Source: Chara braunii (lineage: Eukaryota > Streptophyta > Charophyceae > Charales > Characeae). Taken from it: a DNA stretch of 20,086 bases. Numbering within the stretch: position 1 is the stretch's first letter; every line of letters starts with the position of its first letter. This document shows positions 1-9,648 of the stretch, in pieces. Made by a program: the position numbers and the translations under genes. The stretch spans positions 2,094,410 to 2,114,495 of the forward strand of contig BFEA01000030.1 of the NCBI GenBank assembly GCA_003427395.1, written 5' to 3'. A model generated the notes under the pieces. The model did no database searches. It worked only from the letters and a program-made list of their open reading frames with translations, and was not told the DNA's origin.

Positions 1-497
1 GGGGAGGAGAGGGGAGGAGAGGGTAGGAGATTGGCCAGCCAATTTGCAAGTTCAAGTACTGTGCAAGTACATCGGAGACGAGAACAACAACATAACAACA
101 AAGAAGAAGAAGAGTTCGTAACCGTACAAAGAACGAAACACACTCTGCATTGAGTCTGCAAATTATAATTCAATATTATACTAATTATAGTTATTATTTT
201 TTGTAGTCGAACAGAAAAAAAGCTGTGCTCAGGATGCAGGGAACAATTTGTAATGCAATTTTTGTTTTCGTTTTGTAATGGCCCGTGCAGTTTTCAGTCT
301 GAGAACGGCTCAGAAACCTGCTTTTCGCTGAGAAAGTTTCAGCTTTTGATCTGATTGCTGAGAATTTACGAGTCAGAGCCTATTTTGCTGTGCTTCCAAA
401 GGACGTATATGATCTTTTTTTTTTTTTCCTTTTGAATCAACACCCTCTGTGGTGTCTGGGTTACTGCGCAGTTTGGCACCGTAGCTCGACTTCCGGT
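1..497. other. Intergenic, no gene seen
   Basis: The first 29 bases are a G/A-only tract broken by a single T. The rest is AT-rich, with an AAC/AAG-rich stretch near 85-115 and T-runs near 195 and 415. I see no ORF, RNA gene or repeat family that I recognise. Confidence 0.5.
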
Positions 498-582
498 TCA
501 TCCCTCATCGCCAATTCTGCTTACCAAAAATGGCCCACTTGGAGATTTCTTTGATCCTCGAGGTTCACTTGAGCAACCCAAA

Positions 583-812
583 AATCTTAAGCACGTATAA
601 TATCTGCTGCCGATGTATGTATGCTGTGCACTTGCCTGCTGAGTTTTGCCTTCCTGTCCGAAGCATTGTGCCTCTGTTAGCCATGATGCGTGTCTGCGCA
701 ACTCCGAAATCTTAAGCATGTATAAGATCTGCTACATTATGCTGTGCACTTGCCTGCTGAGTTTTGCGTTCCAATCTGTTCGAAACGTTGTTCTCACTCT
801 GTTAGCCACGAG
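583..812. repeat. Tandem duplication, ~125-bp unit, two diverged copies
   Basis: Copy one starts at AATCTTAAGCACGTATAA (583) and copy two at AATCTTAAGCATGTATAA (708). Both continue with a shared CTGTGCACTTGCCTGCTGAG block and end in CTCTGTTAGCCA (about 670 and 795). The copies differ by substitutions and small indels, so the duplication is not recent. Small ORFs that cross it are not conserved between copies, so I do not call them genes. Confidence 0.8.
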
Positions 813-1158
813 ACAGGGACGAGGTAGAGGCAGGGATAGGACCAGGGACACGACGGAAAGTTGGCGGTAGGGATATATTGGGGTTAGAGACCAGCGAGGA
901 ACATAAGTAGCATGTGTTAGACGCCTGGTAGGGATTTCCCAGCAAGTCGGGGGTTAGGCTTAGAAGGGTCTGGTAGATGTCCAGTAGGTAATGATGGTCC
1001 ATGGCCCGAGTGTAGGCCGGCAGAAGTCTAGGTTAGACCACCAGTACACGGCCCCAGCCTTGCTCAAAATGCAACTCGTCGCCTACGAAGATTCCGGGAG
1101 GCGCAACCTGCCGGACCACAATGGCTGGCAGGGGCCAGCCAATAAAGAAAGAGAGTGT
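813..1158. other. Intergenic, G/A-rich, no gene seen
   Basis: The stretch is rich in GGTAGGG and GGTTAG words but has no regular period. A short inverted repeat (TGGCTGG / CCAGCCA) lies near 1,122-1,141. No coding signal is recognised. Confidence 0.45.
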
Positions 1159-1322
1159 GCCGCTGGCGGTTCGGAAAACAACTTGACACACAGTAGGGCG
1201 CCTCCAGGCCCGGTTGTACAGGTGGTTTCAAGGTCTGTGCGCCGCTGGCGGTTCGGAAAACAACTTGACGGGCAGTAGGGCGACTCCAGGCCCGGCTGTA
1301 CAGGTGGTTTAAAGGTCGATAG
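1159..1322. repeat. Tandem duplication, 82-bp unit, two copies
   Basis: Copy one is 1159-1240 and copy two is 1241-1322. Both begin GCCGCTGGCGGTTCGGAAAA and share CAGTAGGGCG, CTCCAGGCCCGG and TGTACAGGTGGTTT. Only a handful of positions differ, so this is younger than the duplication at 583-812. The period is not a multiple of three, which argues against a coding repeat. Confidence 0.9.
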
Positions 1323-1668
1323 GTAGATATCAGTCTGCAATGGTGCTCATGCCAACCGCAGGAACACCCAGTAGGCCAACTGCACCGAAGGGAGGCCGAG
1401 TAGAGGCAGGTAGTGCCCCGTCAAGAGGCGTTGGCCAGAGGGTCAGCATCATTCGGTGCACCGTGGAGTGCACCTCTTATTCACCCGGCAGTCATGCTGC
1501 TGCACCGTCCAGAGGGAGAGGTTGGCAGAGCTCCTGGAGGGTGAAGGTTGAACTGGAGGGTGAACGAGAAGACCTCCATGGCTATGGGGTAGTGGTAGGG
1601 AGAGGGAGGAGACGCCCTAGGCTGCGGTGGCACGGTGTCGGAGGGCACGGTGTACCGGCCCTCCGCTC
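1323..1668. other. Intergenic, GC-rich, no gene seen
   Basis: A frame stays open across this block into the minisatellite that follows (1340-1999). Its translation is Arg/Gly/Pro/Ser-rich without a domain and runs into out-of-frame tandem repeats. I treat it as chance in GC-rich DNA. Confidence 0.4.
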
Positions 1669-1829
1669 CGTACCAGATGTCTGCTCCTTTACCTCCGCTG
1701 TATATCAGATGTCCCCTCACTTGTCTCCGCTGCGTACCAGATGTCCGCTCATTTACCTCCGCTGTATATCAGGCGGTCCCCTCACTTATCTCCGCTATGT
1801 ACCAGGCGTCTGCTCGTATACTTTTGTTA
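1669..1829. repeat. Minisatellite, 32-bp unit, about five copies in alternating types
   Basis: Units run at about 1668-1699, 1700-1731, 1732-1763, 1764-1796 and 1797-1829. The first four end in CTCCGCT; the fifth is degraded. The start alternates between GTATATCAG and CGTACCAG/TGTACCAG types, giving a higher-order dimer of about 64 bp. The fourth unit has gained one base. Confidence 0.9.
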
Positions 1830-2120
1830 TGGATCGTCTGAGGAACCCCGCGGCACTCCGGTCTTGCAGCGGGGCAGGTCCAGTAGACGCACCCACTGGC
1901 AAAAGGGTGGGTTGGTGTGCCACTGGACTTTCCTATTGTCCACACAGGCTTGGCGCCCTGCTGCTACAGCAGAGCACAACCGGCCTGTGGCCGTGGTAGC
2001 CGCCGGGCTCGCCCAGGGACGCGATGGGAGAGAGAATGGCGTGGTCTTTTCTACTGTGCGCCAAGTGCTCTTTAGGCAGGGTTATAGGATGAGTGCATAG
2101 GGTGGGTGGTCATATCAAGT

Positions 2121-2211
2121 AAGGAGTTAAAGAAAGAAAAAGAAAAAGGGAAAATTAAAAGAAAAAGGGAAAAGGGGGAAAGAAAAAGAGAAGGAAAGGA
2201 AAATGGAGAAA
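2121..2211 (+). repeat. Homopurine tract (G/A)
   Basis: About 90 bases are almost only A and G on the + strand, interrupted by a few T's near 2127, 2155 and 2204. The short Lys/Glu-only translation is a composition artefact. Confidence 0.85.
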
Positions 2212-3340
2212 CGCAGGTAAAAACCACGTGTCGGAACTGCACCACGATTCAGATCGCCATTTCAAGTTACGAACGATCCAGCAGTTTCTGGCCACAGCGA
2301 CATTATGATTTCCTTCCTTTTCTTATTTCTGTTTATTATTATTAATTTTATTAGTTGCTCTTTAAACTTTACTCCCCCTTTTCGGACCTTCGCCACCTCG
2401 CGGGGAAGAATGCAAACGGTTCGTTTTTCGAGCTTCGATTGCAGCCTGGTGGCCTAGACTGGCCCGACCCTTCGCTTATCACCCTGTGTCTGATCTGTCC
2501 GGCTGAGCGCCGCAGTGGGACCCCAAAAGAGGGGCAACCCGCAGCCGCTTTGGTAGGGAGCTTATCACCCCCCGCGGAAGGTCATAAGCCCCCTCCTTTC
2601 CATCGGAAGCGGGCGCCCGTTAATGGTAAGGCCAGCGGTCAAATTTGTGGGTGAAAAGGTTGCGGCTAGAATCCCGTTATGGGACCGCCGCGTCGAACCT
2701 GTGGTCACTTCACGTCAGAGACGAAGGGACTAGTGATTGACAGCAGAAGCTGGCGCTATGACCGTTGGAGTCCGGCTTTTCGTCTCTTTTATTTTGTTTT
2801 CGTTTTATTTTATTCGGATTTCTTTTTTTTTCAGAATTACAGATCCCTGACATACTGAACTCTAAAAATTACTTGAGCTCCCCTTTTTAGAACACGGGGA
2901 TCGTGGTATGGGAAGAATGTATAAGAGAGCGAGAGAGACTGGCTGTTGGCAGTTGGATAGTTGGGTGTGCATACGACAGTCCACTTGAGTGCACGTGCGC
3001 TGAACGCTAAGGCCGGGCTATTTGAGAATCGGTGGTTCGGTACTAGACACGGCCTGTTCAAAAGGGTTCAGCGATGGTGCGCAGAAGTGCGCTTTATGGC
3101 TATAGGCCAAGATATCTCCAGTTCCTCTTGAGGTGGGAGCTGATGACTGGAGACGGCCCTGTGGTGACGGCTGTCCTGGACTACAGCCGCTGCAATCAGG
3201 AGGCCAGACTGAAAATAAATGTGGAAGAGGGGAAGGACGAGGAGATGAGCGGATCAGGGTCTGCAGCTGGCTATCACGGAGGCAAAGGACCGTGCTGAGA
3301 GAAGGTGTAGACGAGACGGGGTCACGGTGTCGGGACAGAA
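2212..3340. other. Intergenic, no gene recognised
   Basis: It contains a T-rich stretch (about 2,320-2,365), a GC-rich block (about 2,390-2,760) and another T-rich stretch (about 2,785-2,835). ORFs here are under 100 codons and have no recognisable domain. I looked for tRNA and rRNA signatures in the GC-rich block and found none I could support. Confidence 0.45.
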
Positions 3341-3376
3341 ACCCCCACAGGACAGAAACCCCTGTGAGGGTTTCTG
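3333..3376. repeat. Direct and inverted copies of CAGAAACCC
   Basis: GACAGAAACCCC occurs twice in tandem. The second copy (3353-3361) pairs with GGGTTTCTG at 3368-3376 across a 6-nt loop, a perfect 9-bp hairpin. No gene context explains it. Confidence 0.75.
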
Positions 3377-3621
3377 CCCGAGTTTTCCAAGGTCAGATGT
3401 TGTCCGACTTTTTTTGTTGGATTTGAGGAATTTGATGAGATTGACATTGCCGAAGTTTATTCAGACCAACCCTATAACTAAGAGACCTAAAGCCTGGCGT
3501 CGTTGATGTATGACGTCGTTGTTTTGTTTTTTTGTTTTACTCAAATTTACTGTTTTTTTTTAGATTTTTTCTTCTCTTAGATTTGTTTTAGATTTTTTTT
3601 GGTTTTGTTTTTCTTTTTATT

Positions 3622-3662
3622 AAGTGAAAGTCCGTTCGTTTTCAATGAACGGACTGTCACTT
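3622..3662. repeat. 16-bp hairpin after a T-rich tract
   Basis: The left arm (3622-3637) and right arm (3647-3662) are reverse complements with one mismatch in 16 and a 9-nt loop, GTTTTCAAT. About 130 bases of T-rich sequence lie directly upstream. It could be a small foldback element remnant or a structured transcript end; the sequence does not decide. Confidence 0.75.
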
Positions 3663-3808
3663 CATTTTAGGATGGATTTACCGCAAACGTGCGGCTACGT
3701 TCGGACGAGGGTATGGGGACGTTATACTTGAGTCACGAGGGACTCTCTGCACACACTTTTGGTGGCCTTCCGCTGCCAACATCGGTGGCGACGGTCGGGA
3801 CTGTTGGG

Positions 3809-3810
<2 letters not shown>

Positions 3811-3862
<52 letters not shown>
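3811..3862 (+). repeat. (GA)26 microsatellite
   Basis: Uninterrupted GA dinucleotides follow a G-run. Frames crossing it give Arg-Glu or Leu-Ser repeats on the two strands, which are artefacts. Confidence 0.98.
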
Positions 3863-3865
<3 letters not shown>

Positions 3866-4330
3866 ATCCTACCTGGCACTGCCCCCACGCTACTTCCATG
3901 GATAGGACGAGCAAAATCGAATGAATCTCCTGCTAGAACAAGGAAAGATACGCGGCCGCGCCTTTTCCCCCCCATGTTCTGTTGGTCGGAGGCTGTGCCC
4001 GTTCACTCTGGGGAACAGTTGCAGCAGAACACAGGGGAAAGGGGAAGGGCACATTGAGATTTATTTTAGAGTTTCTTCTTTATCTTTTTTCTTGTTTTTA
4101 TTTTTTTTTCATTGGTATTTCCCTCTCCCCTCAGTTTACCTGCGCCCGTTGGTTTTTGAAAACGGGCTGCAAAGTTTGGGTGCGCCCGAACCTGACACCG
4201 TAGGGCAGCTAGGTACGGGCGCGCGAGGCAGGAAAGAAGACTCTTTGAGCTTGACTCTAGTACGACTCTGCGAGATGACCAAGGGGTGGCTGCTCGTTTT
4301 GAAAACGATTGCCCCCTGCACAGGAAAAGC
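3863..4330. other. Intergenic, no gene seen
   Basis: Mixed-composition sequence with a T-rich block at about 4,060-4,120. A repeated notion of GTTTT(T)GAAAACG occurs near 4,152 and 4,296, flanked by GCCCG/TGCTC. No coding signal is recognised. Confidence 0.4.
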
Positions 4331-4417
4331 GAGGGGGGGGGGGANAAAGTAAAAAAAAAAAAAAAGAGAGGGAGGAAAGAAAAGAGAAGAAAAGAAGAGA
4401 AAAGGGGAAGGAGAAGA
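4331..4417 (+). repeat. Homopurine tract with one ambiguous base
   Basis: A run of G's, then an N at 4345, then a run of A's and mixed G/A to about 4,417, with a single T at 4351. The N sits next to homopolymers, so it probably reflects a sequencing or assembly problem. The tract can form triplex DNA in principle. Confidence 0.85.
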
Positions 4418-4459
4418 GCCACGGCCGCGAACGTGGTCGCAGTCGTAGGCTAGGTTCAG

Positions 4460-4780
4460 GGCTTTGAAGCCTCTGGATGCAGAGTGTGGCAAGAGTCTGT
4501 TCAGTTCAACAGACTGTTGCAAAGGGCTGGGTTCAGCCATTTGCAATTGCCTCTGGCCTGAGGAAGTGGCCAGGTGCATAGCCAAGGCTTGGGATTCCCA
4601 GCCCTCGATCGAAGTTCAGATCGAGGGCCAGGCTCAGCCCCGTTTTTTGGCTGAGCCCCAAGCGGCTGCCCACCACTCCAGCCCAGCTATAAAAGCAGGG
4701 CTGGCCAGCAGCATCCTCACTCAGTTGAGGTGCTGCCCACATTCTGATTGAGTGTGGAGTGGAGAGCAGCATTATGCTGC
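4460..4780 (+). promoter_or_regulatory. Chain of eleven short inverted repeats around a TATA box
   Basis: Consecutive stem pairs lie at 4460-4471, 4471-4484, 4494-4515 (8 bp), 4525-4538, 4543-4550, 4586-4603, 4601-4628 (10 bp), 4631-4657 (9 bp), 4678-4704 (7 bp), 4715-4730 and 4766-4780 (7 bp with a 1-nt loop). The ninth encloses TATAAAA. The organisation resembles the hairpin-rich start of the 3' LTR at 19,204, so this may be the U3 promoter part of another LTR element. TGTGGC at 4485 would fit an LTR start. No primer-binding site or second LTR was found, so the element identity is an inference. Confidence 0.45.
4688..4694 (+). promoter_or_regulatory. TATA box candidate
   Basis: TATAAAA lies in the loop of a 7-bp inverted repeat (CCAGCCC / GGGCTGG). 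A start site would be expected near 4,720. No coding sequence I trust follows it. Confidence 0.45.
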
Positions 4781-4901
4781 CAGAGTGCTGAGGGGCAGTG
4801 AGTGAGAGGAGTGGAGTGGAGGTCTGCAGTGAGAGAGGAAAGGAGAGGCTGTTATAGCCACCGTGCTGCGTGGTGCCAGTGGGGAGGCGCTGCTGTTAGT
4901 A

Positions 4902-5060
4902 GCAGGTTTTCGGCAAGCGGTGCAGGGGAGACTCTGCCCGTTTTGCACGGCAGCGGCAGGTCTTCGGCAAGCGGTGCAGGGGAGACTCTGCCCGTTTTGC
5001 ACGGCGGCGGCAGGTCTTCGGCAAGCAGTGCGGGGGAAACTGCCCGTTTTGCACGGCGGC
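4902..5060. repeat. Tandem repeat, 54-bp unit, three copies
   Basis: Units start at 4902, 4956 and 5010 with GCAGGT and carry CTTCGGCAAGC, then a TGCCCGTTTTGCACGGC block. The first two are almost identical; the third has lost about three bases. The 54-bp period equals 18 codons, so frames stay open through it, but no start context, domain or conservation supports translation. If 4,460-4,780 is an LTR promoter, this array would lie in the transcribed part. Confidence 0.9.
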
Positions 5061-5887
5061 AGCCGTGGGTTTTTGGCCCCTTTTTTTTGCAGCGGCGAGG
5101 CATTAACATAGGAGAAGTGTCGTCGAAGTGGCGGCGTGTTTTTTTTGAGTTAGTGTTGGCGTTATGCTGTCTGCATAACGCGGCGGCAACGCGTTGACGC
5201 TGGCGATGGTGTCGTGGTGACGATAGTGGTGATTGGTGGCAACATTAACCGCAGTGGTGCGTGAGACTGCCCGGGTTGTCTTGACTGTAAGGGACATTTT
5301 GTGGCAGCAAGTTCTGGTATTGACGGCAACAGCGTGGTGGTGCGGTTGGTGTGACGGCGACACTGAGACGTTGTCAGACTATTGGGAACTGATTGTATGT
5401 TGACAGGGTATTGTGGTAGGCGGTCGTCACAAGGGAGCGGTGTGGATCACTTTGCTGACGACTCGTTGTGATAGTTCTCTCATTTGAAGACGAGAGTTTA
5501 TATGGTTTTCTTAAGTGCGTCGTCAGTCAGTTTGACTCAGACCCCTTCACCCCTGTGTGAACACACACTTGCTTCATCCTGTTCTTTGAATGTTCACTGA
5601 AGAGGTAGAGGAAGTTGTGTTTTGTCTGCACGAGTGAATGAAAGTCTGACATGAGTTTGAACTTGCATTGTTTTCTTTTGAACTTGTTGTTTGATCTGAT
5701 GTGCAGGTAGGTAGAAGGATGCCTGAAAAAAGGGAATCTGACCATGTCAATGGCAATGAGAGAATGATGTTCGTTTTCTGTTGCTCACCTGTATGTATGT
5801 TGAAGGGATGGGAAGTTGGTAGTCGACGTGAAACGAAACGACCACACAAAGAAGGAGAAGAAACCAATTGGGCATAAACTTTTTCCT
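5061..5887. other. Intergenic, no gene recognised
   Basis: The first part (to about 5,400) is rich in GTGGTG and GCGGCA words. The rest is of mixed composition. ORFs are short, on both strands, with no recognisable domain. Confidence 0.45.
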
Positions 5888-6010
5888 GAGATTACCCATT
5901 CTTTCCCGAATGACCCTCTTTGTCTATACCCATCTGGCTGAATGATTTTGAGGTTACCCGTTCTTTCCCGAATGACCCTCTTCGTCTATCCCATCTGTCT
6001 GGATGATTTT
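5888..6010. repeat. Tandem duplication, 62-bp unit, two copies
   Basis: Copy one starts at GAGATTACCC (5888) and copy two at GAGGTTACCC (5950). Both carry TTCTTTCCCGAATGACCCTC and end in GATGATTTT or a near variant. They differ at a few positions and one indel. Confidence 0.9.
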
Positions 6011-6179
6011 CTCTCCTGTGATCTCCTTTTTCGTCTAAGTTACACTTGACGGCAGGCGGCGAGGGATTGTTTGACGCCGTGATAGACGTTTTTCCCTTTC
6101 CTAGGAGGCATCTGAGGCGGGGGTTCGTTGCCTTAGGGGTCGGACCTGCTATCGACTCGGAGTGGACCGCTTATGCGGG

Positions 6180-6484
6180 GGGATACCATGTTGTTGTAAT
6201 GGAGCCAGCCCGACTTCTGAGATCCGAGGTTCGCTCGGGCGAGAACGAGGGGTATCCCAGGCCACCTTCTAGGGAAAGGACTTGCGGCTAATCGCAAGGG
6301 GCCTTGAGTTCCATGACGCCTCGCATTACAGGGGGAACTGCCATAGCATACCCCTTTAGTGGCCGTTTAGGGGCCACTTGTGCATGGAGAATTGAGCCAC
6401 AAGAAGCTCGGTTCATGGTTACTAGTTAGAACAGAGCGCGGCTAGGCACTCTTATCGTGGTTGGCCTCGCCACAAGAAGCGAGG
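6180..6484. other. Cluster of hairpins, possible structured transcript
   Basis: GGGATACC (6180-6187) pairs with GGTATCCC (6251-6258) and encloses CCGAG / CTCGG (6224-6238). Further stems follow: CTTGCG / CGCAAG (6281-6298), AGTGGCC / GGCCACT (6358-6378), GAGC / GCTC (6394-6409) and CCTCGC / GCGAGG (6465-6484). The last two have the same 8-nt loop, CACAAGAA. I do not recognise an RNA family. Confidence 0.3.
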
Positions 6485-7329
6485 ACCAATAGGGTCGATA
6501 TGGCGAGCAAGGCTTGGATAGCTAGAGTCGGGAACGACCCTTCCTAGAAAGGTCAATGAGGGCCAGGAGGACAAGGCAACCAACAAAATTTGAAAGTGGA
6601 TCCTCGTCCTTAATGGGGCATCGAGTATTTGGTTGTTCAAGTCGGTCGCTGACTTGTATAGTGGTAGCCGGATTACTTGCAGATGGCATTCACACCAAAG
6701 TTAAGAATGAAAACATAGTCATCACTAGAGCAATAGCATCTTAACTTTGCTTGGAAGTTGGGATATGAGCATTTCTTTGCTAGCAGTCAATGTGGTATGG
6801 AATGAAAGAACTTGGCAACGCACCTCATCAAGTCGAAAAGTCGTGTCAGCCCAACCATTTGGCAGGCAGAGTGAAGATATTTTGGTCAGACGCCATTTGA
6901 GCGTCGCTATGCATGATAATCATGCTTTTACCCTTGTTGACAAGTGTTATTTGAAGTCGAGTCAACTCATGTTGGTTTGTCGTTGGATGGCACGTCAAGT
7001 CGACTTATGTTGGTATGAGTGTTGGATTGTATTATAGATGAATCGATTTCAAAAGATAGGTCAACTTACGTTGACCTTGATCTTCTCCATTTGAAAGTGT
7101 TTTGTCTGATTAACTCTTGATTGTCTTTGAAGAAGGGACTAGGATCGCTCGAAGTCTTATCTTATGCTTGGAATATCACGTCCTAGTCGACTGGCGTACA
7201 TTCCGATTCCTAGGAGATCAGCACCCCAAGGACGGACGACGTTCGGGTCCACTTTGGCGTTCAACCCTGCGTACCTATGCTTTAGCGAACGAGCAAACGC
7301 CCTCGGTCGGCCTACCTCTGCAATTGCAT
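6485..7329. other. Intergenic, no gene recognised
   Basis: Mixed composition with recurring GTCGACT / AGTCGA words near 6,955-7,010 and 7,185. The longest frames are under 100 codons and lack recognisable domains. Confidence 0.4.
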
Positions 7330-7411
7330 TATAAAAGCCCTCGCATGTGGGTAGGTAGCTCGGCGGGGATACGCACCTAAGGGTGGTGACAGCCCCTTAG
7401 GGAAGGTAAGT
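7330..7411 (+). promoter_or_regulatory. Weak candidate promoter: TATA box then splice-donor-like site
   Basis: TATAAAA at 7330-7336 is followed 70 bases later by AAG|GTAAGT (donor at 7406), a close match to a eukaryotic 5' splice site. An 8-bp hairpin (CCTAAGGG 7376-7383 / CCCTTAGG 7394-7401) lies between. A transcribed, non-coding first exon is possible, but I find no downstream coding exon, so this is low confidence. Confidence 0.15.
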
Positions 7412-9535
7412 TGTACCCCGCGAGAACCTATCATGTCGTAGGGGACTGCACGATGTACAGCTGGCGCACTTGGCCGCAGCGGCTAAGGGTCGACGCAGGT
7501 TACCATGTTGTCCCTGAGTTGTCTCTAAAAAGTTGAAAGCCTAAGTTTCTCCTGTGTGACGCAGCCGGGAGGGACCTCGCACGTGCAGGGGCCGATGCGC
7601 TCGACAACGGACGAAATCTAGGTGACTGTCTCATACTTGGAGGGAGAGACCTTGACGGACACTGCAGAGAGGGAACAGTGGCATCTAGAACGTGACACGG
7701 AAGCGGAGAGTGAAGAGAGTGATCAGGAATTCCGGACCCAGTCCTGGCATTGACTGGACTAGTGGAGGCAGGATCACCCACCCGCGGAACCTGTGAAAGT
7801 GGAGAGGAGAATACTCAGAGAGAGAGAAGGCGGCAACGTGCAATCAGTCGAGATCAGAAAGAAGAGTGACCGCAATGTGTTGCTTGAAGATACAATGCGT
7901 GGAGACAGGCTCATCCTTTGTTCGTTCATATCAACTGGTCACGTTTGGGCAGCCGTTGCCGATTATGGAAGGGGTCTGGGAGGGAGGACGGAACCCTTCA
8001 TTGTCGTTTACGCTCTGATGTTCCTAGCTTGAGTCTGATGCAAGTCACTCGCTATTATCCTGGAGGGAAGCTGCTCTTGGTGAGTTCTGTTACGAGCAGC
8101 GAATGAGGCCACGTGTGGGGTTTGCGTAAGATGACTCGTGTGACTGTGGTGTTGACGTCGCCTATATTTTATATTGGTTCGTCTCCCCAAGGCTTGTTCT
8201 TGTCTAAGTAGGGTTGGAATGAGCAGACAGCTACGTAAAGAATTAGTGTTACACATGGGGGCGGAGAGTCGGATTTTGAGAGAGAGAGACGTGTGAGACT
8301 TGAGTGCTCAGTTGGTCCCTCGAGTCAACCGAGTTCCAGTCTCCTTCCTGTGAGTTGTCGTCAGTTGGTCCCTCAGTTCGCCCACTCTCCATTGGTCTAA
8401 TCTAGTGTCAGGGATCGTCTGTTCCTTAGGCCTATTTTAGCCAGATTGGTCGCTTTAGTTAAGTTATTACTGTCTGGGCTAGAACTAAAGGCCAGGGGCG
8501 GGTAGTGCGAAGAAATTTCACTCGTTATGCCTTGCCGAAACGAGGAGATTTGAGGTGTTGAACGAGGAAAGGCATTGTGCTCTGAGGTTCCGAAGCCATC
8601 AGTGAATGAGCCTGGCCAAGGGCGCGACACAGTAAAGTATAATTGAATAGAAAAACAGGAGCAGTGGAAAGAGCTATTCAGCTATCGGGCTAGCGATCAA
8701 CAATGGACAGTACTGTTTTCATTAATTGAGCTCGACTCGACTTCAAAAGATTTGAACGATTTGAGGGAGTGATATGACTCTTAGTGACTAAGTGCATGCA
8801 AGCAGAGCTCAAAAAATGTCTTCTCCTTGTGTGTTGTTCCCTTCCTTTGATGACGACGTCATCTGTAAGCGGGGGTTGATCATTAATAACGCTCTCCACC
8901 GGCTGTGCGGATGACCCGCTACTGTTCGGGTAAAGCATTGCCATTGTTCCTTTCTTTTCTCTCCCTATGTGCCAGTTCGCAATCGCCTGATGTCTAATGA
9001 GAAAACCTTTTTGAGGGATGGTTGCAGGGGAGTAGTCCAGAAAAGGGGAAAGTGCTATGCGTGGATCAGATGTGGTTCTCGGCCGGATGTTGTCATCTTG
9101 AGCCCGAGAAAGACCTTATATAAGGACTTTCCACGATTAGCATTTCCCAGTTTTTGGAGCAGCTTGGTGAATGTTGGACCGCCCATCAGCGTTAGATTGT
9201 CATTTTTGTTGATCATATGTCTCTGCTACTCGGAAGGAGTTGTCTAATTAGGTGAATGATAATGACTGAGCGGGGAAAATACGACTCGGGGTTAAGAAGC
9301 AAGGCAGATTGAGCGATGGTTATGTGACCCTCTCAGACCGTCTGTGTAGGTCAAGCAACGGTCCTCCGTCTTGAGGTGTATGCTCAAGTCCTACCAAGAA
9401 GGGCAACACTTATAAACGCGGTCAGAGAGTCTAATTTACTCGTTTGAAAAAGGGTCTGGAAAAATCGGTGTTGGAAAGGTTTGTAACTATACGGATTTAA
9501 GGTCGCGCAAGCACCCGAGTATTCATGCAGTCTTA
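7412..9535. other. Intergenic, no gene recognised
   Basis: About 2.1 kb with only short ORFs (under 95 codons) on both strands and none with a recognisable domain. A CAGTTGGTCCCTC word occurs twice (about 8,309 and 8,363). I see no RNA gene or transposon terminus. Confidence 0.45.
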
Positions 9536-9648
9536 CTACCATGTTCCCCCGAACACAACGCACCCTTATTTTGTCTATATCTGGCCGGAAATATAGCTTG
9601 TATACATTCATTTTTAGGGTGCGTTATGTTCGGGGGAAGACGGTAGTG
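9536..9648. repeat. Foldback element, 32-bp arms, 49-bp spacer
   Basis: The left arm is 9536-9567 and the right arm 9617-9648. They are reverse complements at 29 of 32 positions, both carrying the core TTCCCCCGAACA (reverse complement on the right). The AT-rich spacer holds a smaller CTATA...TATAG pairing. Size and shape fit a foldback MITE or a plant-type microRNA precursor. No clear target-site duplication is visible next to the arms. Confidence 0.75.

Noticed and set aside
1340-2100. ORFs of 219 and 157 codons
   Set aside because: They cross the 32-bp minisatellite in different frames and show only low-complexity Arg/Ser/Pro/Leu content.
2380-2760. GC-rich block considered as an rRNA or other conserved RNA gene
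   Set aside because: I could not match it to any conserved rRNA, tRNA or snRNA motif.
3678-4057. ORFs on both strands rich in Arg-Glu or Leu-Ser
   Set aside because: They are translations of the (GA)26 microsatellite and have no other protein-like content.
4066-4585. Minus-strand ORFs of 118 and 149 codons with Phe/Leu-rich stretches
   Set aside because: They translate the purine tract and a T-rich block and include an ambiguous base; no domain is present.
4902-5060. CRISPR-like array
   Set aside because: The units are directly adjacent tandem copies without unique spacers, in eukaryotic DNA.
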